12,138 bases of DNA from Desulfuromonadales bacterium. GTDB taxonomy: Bacteria; Desulfobacterota; Desulfuromonadia; Desulfuromonadales; BM103. Below the pieces are notes generated by a model that was not told the origin of the DNA, searched no databases, and saw only the letters and a list, made by a program, of their open reading frames with translations. This document shows, one piece after another, positions 6,604-12,138 of the stretch. The position numbers and the translations under genes are program-made. The number at the start of each line of letters is the position of its first letter. Within the stretch, counting starts at the first letter, position 1. Location of the stretch: contig JAOUDB010000038.1 in the NCBI GenBank assembly GCA_029859485.1, positions 1 through 12,138 of the forward strand. Reading direction: 5' to 3'.

Positions 6604-8037
6604 TCAGGGAGCCTCATTCAGGTCGACTTCGATGACGGGCAAGCCGAACTGTTTCAGCTCATCACCAAATTCTTCCGGGTTGCCCACCAGCACAATCTGC
6701 TGCCTCGAGGGGTCAATAAATTCCTGTGCCACCCGCAGCACATCGGCAATCGTCACGGCGGCAATCTTGTCACGATAGTCAGCGAGGTAATTCGCCGGAT
6801 ACTCGAAAAATGCCAGAGACATCTGTTGACTGACGACCGAATGGGTGTTTTCAAAACCAAAAACGAAGGAGTTAATCTGGCTTTCTTTGGCAAGCTGCAA
6901 CTCATCATCAGTAACCGGATTTTCACGCAAGTCGTTCATGATTTCTCGGGTCAGACTGAGCGCCGGAACGACAGACACATTCTTGGTCTCAGTGCCCGCA
7001 ACAAAAGGTCCAGGCAAACGTCGGCCGACTTGAAAATAGGAGTAGGCAGAATAGGCCAGACCTCGGTTTGAACGGATCTCACGCATCATGCGTGAATTAA
7101 AACCGCCGCCACCGAGGATATAGTTAAGCACCCGGACAGCGTATTGATCGGGATTCTCTTTACTCAAACCCAGGTCTCCAATAAGGATGGAGGTCTGCGG
7201 CAAGTCCTTGGCCGCCAACTGAATCAGGCCGGCATCAGGGGCCTTAACCGGAGGCAGTTGCTGTTCGGGGACATCACCTTGAGGCCAATCGCCCAGTTCC
7301 TTATTGAGGGCCTCCAGAAGAGTGTCTCGATCGAAGTCACCAGACACGGCAATCCAGAGGTTGTTCGGTGCAAAATAAGTGTCGTGAAAATCAACCAGAT
7401 CCTGCCTGGTGATTGCCGCCAGGCTTTGCTCGGTTGCGGTTCTGCCGAGATAATGATCCGGATAGAGTGCCTTCATCAGGAGTCGTCGGGAGATGGAACC
7501 GGGGTCGTCGTTCTGACGCCGCAGATGCTCCTGCGCCTGGAGTCGAGCCAGCTCCAGCCTTTCAGAGTCAAAGCCAGGACGTAACAGCAGATCACTCAGT
7601 ATGCTCAACCCTGCGGGGAGATCTGCTGACCGTAAAGAGAGATCCAACTGGGCCGAATAGGTGCCCATGCTGGAACTTAGGTTAGCAGCCAGGAAATCAA
7701 GGTATTCATCCAGGGCTTCAGGCGTCCTGTCGCCGGCACCGCCACTGCGCCAGACGGTGCCAAAGAGGTCATCGAACCCTGTCTTCTCCTCTGGAGAGCT
7801 GATCCCACCAGAACCGATCATGGCTGTTACTTGCACCAGGGGCAACTCATCATCAGCCTTGAGGTAAAGACGAATGCCGTTGTCCAGAACCAGGGTTTCC
7901 ACTTCAGGGAGCTGGAACGTCAGATCGGGATATTCAAGCTGCTGGTAAGAGGTTGGCAGAGGCGCGCCGCACCCGGAGAAAATCAGGGCAGAGATCATGC
8001 CGACCAGGCACAGTCGTAGCTGGCGAAGATACATCAT
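6604..8037 (-). CDS. M16-family lipoprotein, catalytically degenerate partner subunit
   Basis: This 477-residue protein has the two-half M16 (pitrilysin/processing-peptidase) fold. The N-terminus is a lipoprotein signal with Cys23 in IFSGCG; Phe at -3 is not ideal but the hydrophobic stretch and Gly before Cys fit. Where active members have HxxEH, this one reads GFDDLFGT (87-94): His, Glu and His are replaced by Asp90, Gly93 and Thr94, so zinc cannot be bound. The C-terminal half keeps RSNRGLAYSAYSYF, the R/Y motif that inactive M16 subunits contribute to the partner's active site. It should act as a heterodimer with the product of the gene just upstream, anchored to the envelope by its lipid. 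The start ATG overlaps the upstream stop as ATGA; a second ATG follows directly. Confidence 0.92.
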   Translation of the reverse strand: MMYLRQLRLCLVGMISALIFSGCGAPLPTSYQQLEYPDLTFQLPEVETLVLDNGIRLYLKADDELPLVQVTAMIGSGGISSPEEKTGFDDLFGTVWRSGGAGDRTPEALDEYLDFLAANLSSSMGTYSAQLDLSLRSADLPAGLSILSDLLLRPGFDSERLELARLQAQEHLRRQNDDPGSISRRLLMKALYPDHYLGRTATEQSLAAITRQDLVDFHDTYFAPNNLWIAVSGDFDRDTLLEALNKELGDWPQGDVPEQQLPPVKAPDAGLIQLAAKDLPQTSILIGDLGLSKENPDQYAVRVLNYILGGGGFNSRMMREIRSNRGLAYSAYSYFQVGRRLPGPFVAGTETKNVSVVPALSLTREIMNDLRENPVTDDELQLAKESQINSFVFGFENTHSVVSQQMSLAFFEYPANYLADYRDKIAAVTIADVLRVAQEFIDPSRQQIVLVGNPEEFGDELKQFGLPVIEVDLNEAP

Positions 8038-9530
8038 AACGCGTCCTCCCGCTTCAGAACGACAACCGTGCGATTGGACTCTGTGAAATAGGTGTTCGCG
8101 ACAAGCTTGACATCCTCAACCGACAACTGTTCGATTTCACGTTGATAATTGGAGACATAGCGCCAGTCTCCGGCAAGAGATTGATAGCTGGTGAGTAGTC
8201 GGGCAAGACCTGAGTTACTTCTGAGTTGACGTAACTGGTCGGTCAGCAGGCGGTTACGGACCTTATCGAGCTCGGCAACCTCTACCAACTCCTGCTTAAG
8301 CTTATCCAGCTCAGCGTACACGGCCTCCTCAAGCTCAGCCGTGGTGTGGGGATAACGTGGAACGGCATCAATCACAAACAGGTTGGCATAGCGCGAACCC
8401 GGCGCGCCATACACGGAAACAGAGGTCGCCAGTTTCTTCTCTTCAACCAGGGACCTGTAAAGTCGCGACGTCCGACCGTTGCCGAGGATCTGGTCGATCA
8501 GGTCAAAGACGTAATCGTCCTTATGCGGCATGGTCGGCTTGTGCCAGGCCATGGCGAGACGCGGTTCGGCATCAAAGATATCGACCACCCGTTTCTCGCC
8601 ATTCTGTTCCGGCTCAATAGCCGAAACATTGGGAACCGGGGTGCCCGGTTGCAGGTCACCAAAATAGCGTTCCACCATGGCGATAGCATCGTCAGCCTTG
8701 ACGTCACCGACCAGCGCGATCACGGTATTGACCGGAGCGTAATATTTCTGCAGAAACTCACGGGTCTTCTGCGGACTCAGGTTGGCGATATCGGAATGCC
8801 AGCCAATGATCGGGTTACGATAGGGGTGCACAGTAAAGGCGTTGGTCACCAGCGTCTCATAGTGACGCCGACGAGGGTTGGTGTCGTACGAACGCCGCCG
8901 CTCTTCACGAATAACGTCTCGCTCGGTGTAAAACTCACGCAGGACAGGGTTCTTCATGCGATCCGACTCGATCAGCGCCCAGAGTTCAAGTTTATTTGAC
9001 GGCAGGGAAATCAGGTAGGTCGTCAGGTCCTTGCTGGTAAAAGCGTTATAACCGACACCGCCATTCTCAGAATAAATATTCGAGAAAACGTCTTTGACCA
9101 CGTACTGCTTGTGCTCAGCCTGCAGACCTGCAAGCTCTTCCTCATGGGCCGTAACGGCCGCCGGATCGGCATCACTCTGCAGACGCAGGGCATCGAGCCT
9201 GCTGCCGACAGCTTCTATTTTCTCAAGAAGAGGTTTTTCTTTCTTGTAGTCAGTAGTGCCCAGGGTCTTGGTGCCCTTGAACAGCATATGCTCCAGCAGA
9301 TGAGCGACGCCACGGGTCTCGCTGGTTTCATGCACCGAACCGACCCCGATGGTAATATAGGCGGAAACAACCGGGGTGTCATGGCGTTCGACCACCAGAA
9401 GTTTGAGGCCGTTGGCAAGCTGATACTCAACCACCTTCTCCTCAAGGGAGCTGCTCGCCAAAGCGATACTGGCAGAACCGAGCAGCAGCACCCCAAAGAG
9501 TAAATATTTTAAGCCATTGATCTGTCTCAT
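8034..9530 (-). CDS. M16-family zinc peptidase, catalytically intact subunit
   Basis: This 498-residue periplasmic zinc peptidase has a Sec signal peptide (hydrophobic core about 9-24, likely cut after Ala-Leu-Ala, 23-25). The inverted zinc motif HLLEH is intact (His77, Glu80, His81), and the third ligand is Glu209 or Glu210 in ERDVIREERR. Between them lies an extra charged helical stretch of roughly 50 residues (about 95-150, coiled-coil-like) not found in short members such as mitochondrial MPP-beta. This pushes the third ligand to about 129 residues after the motif, against about 76 in pitrilysin. The second half (about 270-498) is the usual M16 C-terminal repeat. It is first in an operon with the degenerate partner (ATGA overlap) and the YihY-family gene. 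The substrate is unknown; periplasmic peptide breakdown or processing is likely. AGGA lies 11 bases before the ATG. Confidence 0.94.
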   Translation of the reverse strand: MRQINGLKYLLFGVLLLGSASIALASSSLEEKVVEYQLANGLKLLVVERHDTPVVSAYITIGVGSVHETSETRGVAHLLEHMLFKGTKTLGTTDYKKEKPLLEKIEAVGSRLDALRLQSDADPAAVTAHEEELAGLQAEHKQYVVKDVFSNIYSENGGVGYNAFTSKDLTTYLISLPSNKLELWALIESDRMKNPVLREFYTERDVIREERRRSYDTNPRRRHYETLVTNAFTVHPYRNPIIGWHSDIANLSPQKTREFLQKYYAPVNTVIALVGDVKADDAIAMVERYFGDLQPGTPVPNVSAIEPEQNGEKRVVDIFDAEPRLAMAWHKPTMPHKDDYVFDLIDQILGNGRTSRLYRSLVEEKKLATSVSVYGAPGSRYANLFVIDAVPRYPHTTAELEEAVYAELDKLKQELVEVAELDKVRNRLLTDQLRQLRSNSGLARLLTSYQSLAGDWRYVSNYQREIEQLSVEDVKLVANTYFTESNRTVVVLKREDAL

Positions 9531-9573
9531 TGTTATTATGTCCTATCTAAATTATTTCATTAAGTTATCGTAC

Positions 9574-9602
9574 ATTATAACCATGTCGTCTCGCCCGGTC
9601 GA
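9574..9602 (-). promoter_or_regulatory. Putative promoter of the M16-YihY operon
   Basis: On the minus strand TCGACC (9602-9597, four of six) is followed after 17 bases by a perfect TATAAT (9579-9574). Transcription would start near 9567, giving a leader of about 36 bases with the ribosome site TAGGA. Perfect -10 and spacing, weaker -35. Confidence 0.5.
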
Positions 9603-9685
9603 GCAAGACATTACGTTTTTTAGATGTATCACATCCTAGCAGGAAAAAACCAGAATTCGCAGCGAGCGATCTATGGATCCAGATT

Positions 9686-9714
9686 TTGACAAAGGGTTTG
9701 TCTGCTGTTTAACT
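9686..9714 (+). promoter_or_regulatory. Putative promoter of pfkA
   Basis: TTGACA (9686-9691) is perfect. The -10 is weak: TTTAAC at spacing 16 (9708-9713) or TTAACT at spacing 17 (9709-9714). The 222-base gap holding this site and the divergent promoter has no other feature I can support; no operator palindrome stands out. Confidence 0.38.
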
Positions 9715-9752
9715 TCATACATATTTACACTGTAACAACATGGGGAGACAAT

Positions 9753-10715
9753 ATGAAGCGCATAGCAGTACTGACCAGCGGCGGCGATTGTTCAGGAATG
9801 AACGCAGCGATTCGCGCCGTAGTCCGTTCAGGGCTAAGCAACAACCTGGAAGTGATCGGCATTCAGAAAGGTTATCAAGGGCTGATTGATCAACAATATG
9901 AGCTGCTGACAACCAAATCGGTGAGTGGCAAACTACAGGTCGGCGGAACGTTTTTACAGAGTGCCCGCTGTCTGGAGATGTTCGAGGAACCAGGTCGCAG
10001 ACAGGCAGTCAAAACCCTTCAGGAGATGGGTGCTGAAGGGCTGGTTGTCATAGGCGGCGACGGCTCTCATCGCGGCGCCTATGAACTGCAAAAACGCGGC
10101 GTGCCGGTCATTGCCATCCCGGCCTCCATTGACAACGACATCCCCTTCACGGACATGTCTCTCGGAGTCGACACGGCCTTGAATAATATCCTGCACGCCG
10201 TCGATTGCCTTAAAGACACCGCCTCATCCCACGACCGCACCTTTGTCGTTGAAACCATGGGACGCGACTGCGGCTACCTCGCCCTCGTCTCCGGTATCGC
10301 CTGCGGTGCCGAGTATGCCCTGATCCCCGAATCAGCCTATGACATCGACGAAATCGGCAAGCACCTGTTACGACGCTTCCAGGAAGGACGAGACAACTCG
10401 ATCATCATGGTCGCGGAAGGTGCGGGCAAAGCCCAGGACATAGCCGACCAGATCAAGGATCGCATCGGTTTTGAAACCCGCATCATGGTGCTTGGCCACT
10501 ATCAGCGAGGAGGCTCCCCCTCCTCTTTTGACAGACTCCTGGCCGCCCGCTTTGGCGTAACCGCAGTAGAAGCACTTCTGCAGGACACATCAGGAAAAAT
10601 GCTGGGGCTTAGTTGCGGAGCGATTATCCAGACGGAACTGGAGAAAGTCATTGCGGGGGGGCGACGCAAGATTGACGCAACACTGCTCAAACTGGCTGCG
10701 ACTCTGGGGATTTAA
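9753..10715 (+). CDS. pfkA: ATP-dependent 6-phosphofructokinase
   Basis: This 320-residue glycolytic enzyme phosphorylates fructose 6-phosphate to the 1,6-bisphosphate. It matches E. coli PfkA (320 residues) almost without gaps. The nucleotide loop is LTSGGDCSGMN (7-17). GGDGS (101-105) with Gly104, and no Lys at 124, mark the ATP rather than pyrophosphate type. The catalytic base Asp127 sits in SIDNDI, and the sugar-phosphate residues Arg162, Arg171, Arg243, His249 and Arg252 are all present. The effector pocket differs: Arg21, Arg25 and Glu187 are kept, but E. coli Arg54, Arg154, Lys211, Lys213 and Lys214 correspond to Thr54, Lys154, Glu211, Arg213 and Asp214. The usual ADP/PEP control is therefore probably changed or lost. 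GGGGAG lies five bases before ATG. The stop overlaps that of the convergent hypF. Confidence 0.94.
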   Translation: MKRIAVLTSGGDCSGMNAAIRAVVRSGLSNNLEVIGIQKGYQGLIDQQYELLTTKSVSGKLQVGGTFLQSARCLEMFEEPGRRQAVKTLQEMGAEGLVVIGGDGSHRGAYELQKRGVPVIAIPASIDNDIPFTDMSLGVDTALNNILHAVDCLKDTASSHDRTFVVETMGRDCGYLALVSGIACGAEYALIPESAYDIDEIGKHLLRRFQEGRDNSIIMVAEGAGKAQDIADQIKDRIGFETRIMVLGHYQRGGSPSSFDRLLAARFGVTAVEALLQDTSGKMLGLSCGAIIQTELEKVIAGGRRKIDATLLKLAATLGI

Positions 10716-12138
10716 CGTACGGCCACAGCAGCCTGACCCAAAGCAATCCCTCCATCATTGGGCGGGACCAGGGAGTGGGTCAGGATCTGGAAACCGGACC
10801 GTTCAAGACGCGTTACGGCCAGTTCGGTGAGCAGGCAATTCTGAAAAACCCCTCCGGAAAGAACAACCTTTGCGAGGCCTGTCTTCCCACGAACTTGAAA
10901 ACAGACCTCCTCAATCATCATGGCGAGAGAAACATGGAAGCGTCCGCCAATTTCAGCAACAGGTCTACCCTCTGAACAGTCTTTCACAATCGCATCAATC
11001 ATCAGCAAGGGATCAAAGATCAATCGCTCTTCATCGTCAGACAACAAGTGGGGATAAGGTTTTGACTGGAATGGGTCAGAGATCATCTCCAACTGCATGG
11101 CCGCCTGCCCTTCGAAGGAGACTTTCTGTCTCAAGCCCAGGAGTGCGGCGACCGCGTCGAAGAGCCGGCCGCAGCTTGAAGTCAACGGCGCATTGATCCC
11201 CTTCAGCGTGGCCTGGGCAACCAGGCGCAACTCATTATCAGGGATCCCTTCGAAAGCATTCACCCCATCAGGGATTTCACCGTAAGTTGAAAGCAGGTAG
11301 CTCAAAGCCATTCGCCAGGGCTCTTTGATCGCCAGATCTCCTCCCGGCATCGGCTGGTAGCGAAAATGCCCGATCCGCTCATAACGACTAAGATCACCAA
11401 CCAGGAATTCGCCTCCCCAGACATTGCCATCATCTCCGTAGCCGGTGCCATCAAAGATGATACCGATCGCCGGCTCTTCGACGCCATGCTCAGCCAGGCA
11501 GCTGGCGAGATGAGCATGGTGATGCTGCACGGTAACAGGCTCAAGACCACTCTCTTCCAGAGCATAACGGGTCGAATAATAATCAGGATGCAGATCATGG
11601 GCGATCTTTTCTGGTTGCACTTCGAGGATCGACTGCAGATGAGCAATCGTCTGCTTGAAGGATTCGTAAACGTCCAGATTCTTCAGATCCCCGACGTGCT
11701 GACTTAAAAATGCCCTTTCACCCCGGGTCAGACAGAGGGTGTTCTTCAACTCTGCGCCGACAGCAAGGATCGATGGAGCCTCACGGGGCAAAGCGATACC
11801 GCGTGGCACAAAGCCGCGTGAACGGCGTAAAAGAAGTGGTCGATCGGCCATCACCCGAGCGATCGAATCATCCGTGCGAGTGTGGATGCGACGGCTATGG
11901 ACCAGGAAGGCATCAGCGATTGTATTCAGGCGCCGGCAGGCTTCATGATCCTCAAAGGCAATCGGTTCGTCGGAGAGGTTGGCGCTGGTCATCACCAACA
12001 CATTAAACGCGTCCTGCAACAGGAGATAATGTAACGGCGTGTAAGGAAGCATGACCCCGAAGTAACGGTTGTCAGGAGCAATGTTTTCGGCGAGATTGTG
12101 GTCTACCCTCTTCTGCAGCAAAACGATCGGCCGTTCAA
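10712..12138 (-). CDS. hypF: Carbamoyltransferase HypF, 5' end beyond the window
   Basis: About 474 C-terminal residues of HypF are visible; the reading frame stays open to the window edge (ERPIVLL before the first visible TTG), and full-length HypF has about 750. HypF makes thiocarboxamide on HypE from carbamoyl phosphate, the source of the cyanide ligands of [NiFe]-hydrogenases. The visible part starts in the YrdC-like domain (LPYTPLHYLLL, then VMTSANLSDEPI and the RRIHTRTDDSIAR stretch). It continues with the Kae1-like domain: VGAELKNTLCL, AHDLHPDYYSTRYA, the metal-site VQHHHAHLASC, FDGTGYGDDGNVWGGE, TSSCGRLFDAVAALLG, VVLSGGVFQNCLL and PPNDGGIALGQA at the end. The acylphosphatase and zinc-finger domains must lie outside. 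Other hyp genes may be upstream, past the window edge. It converges on pfkA with a shared TTAA at the two stops. Confidence 0.95.
   Translation of the reverse strand, partial: ERPIVLLQKRVDHNLAENIAPDNRYFGVMLPYTPLHYLLLQDAFNVLVMTSANLSDEPIAFEDHEACRRLNTIADAFLVHSRRIHTRTDDSIARVMADRPLLLRRSRGFVPRGIALPREAPSILAVGAELKNTLCLTRGERAFLSQHVGDLKNLDVYESFKQTIAHLQSILEVQPEKIAHDLHPDYYSTRYALEESGLEPVTVQHHHAHLASCLAEHGVEEPAIGIIFDGTGYGDDGNVWGGEFLVGDLSRYERIGHFRYQPMPGGDLAIKEPWRMALSYLLSTYGEIPDGVNAFEGIPDNELRLVAQATLKGINAPLTSSCGRLFDAVAALLGLRQKVSFEGQAAMQLEMISDPFQSKPYPHLLSDDEERLIFDPLLMIDAIVKDCSEGRPVAEIGGRFHVSLAMMIEEVCFQVRGKTGLAKVVLSGGVFQNCLLTELAVTRLERSGFQILTHSLVPPNDGGIALGQAAVAVR

Noticed and set aside
6559-7071. 170-codon plus-strand open frame opposite the M16 lipoprotein gene
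   Set aside because: The coding evidence is all on the minus strand; the translation shows no conserved feature.
8346-8999. 217-codon plus-strand open frame opposite the M16 peptidase
   Set aside because: It is antisense to a well-supported gene and has no family motif, ribosome site or promoter.
9753-10715. Pyrophosphate-dependent phosphofructokinase
   Set aside because: Gly104 in GGDGS and the lack of Lys at 124 are the ATP-type residues; the PPi type has Asp104 and Lys124.
12119-12121. TTG as the true start of hypF
   Set aside because: The frame continues upstream with HypF-like sequence to the window edge, and the N-terminal domains of the family are missing, so the gene is cut by the window.

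Overview
The window looks like ordinary chromosomal DNA of a Gram-negative bacterium. It carries an lpxH-type lipid A gene, a lipoprotein-plus-periplasmic M16 peptidase pair, a copper-exporting ATPase and a [NiFe]-hydrogenase maturation gene. Moderate GC, strong Shine-Dalgarno (SD) sites with some TTG starts, and this gene mix suggest an anaerobic member of the Desulfuromonadia (Desulfuromonas/Pelobacter/Geobacter relatives). That placement is an inference from style and content; no marker gene is present to prove it. I see no rRNA, tRNA, CRISPR, prophage or insertion sequence.

Layout. (1) 150-963, plus strand: a sigma70-like promoter, a YchJ-family protein with a SEC-C zinc motif at each end, and a 74-residue hypothetical protein. 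(2) 973-1037: a long inverted repeat acting as a probable bidirectional terminator between convergent units. (3) 4432-1059, minus strand: a tightly packed three-gene operon of two small 'Gate' (nucleoside-recognition) membrane proteins and the Cu+-ATPase CopA. CopA starts at TTG behind a perfect GGAGG. (4) 4458-5234, plus strand: lpxH, read divergently from a near-consensus promoter whose expected start site falls on the ATG, so the mRNA is probably leaderless. (5) 9530-5195, minus strand: a three-gene operon of a catalytically intact M16 peptidase, a degenerate M16 lipoprotein partner, and a YihY-family membrane protein with a C-terminal Rrf2-like winged-helix domain. (6) 9531-9752: a divergent promoter region. 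(7) 9753-10715, plus strand: 6-phosphofructokinase. (8) 12138-10712, minus strand: hypF, cut by the window edge and sharing a TTAA double stop with pfkA.

Most of this is housekeeping: envelope lipid synthesis, periplasmic proteolysis, glycolysis, copper export and hydrogenase maturation. The parts most worth a second look are the Gate-Gate-CopA operon, the membrane-anchored Rrf2-like domain on the YihY protein, the probable leaderless lpxH mRNA, a correctly phased A AAA AAG slippery heptamer in copA, and a phosphofructokinase with a complete active site but an eroded allosteric pocket.
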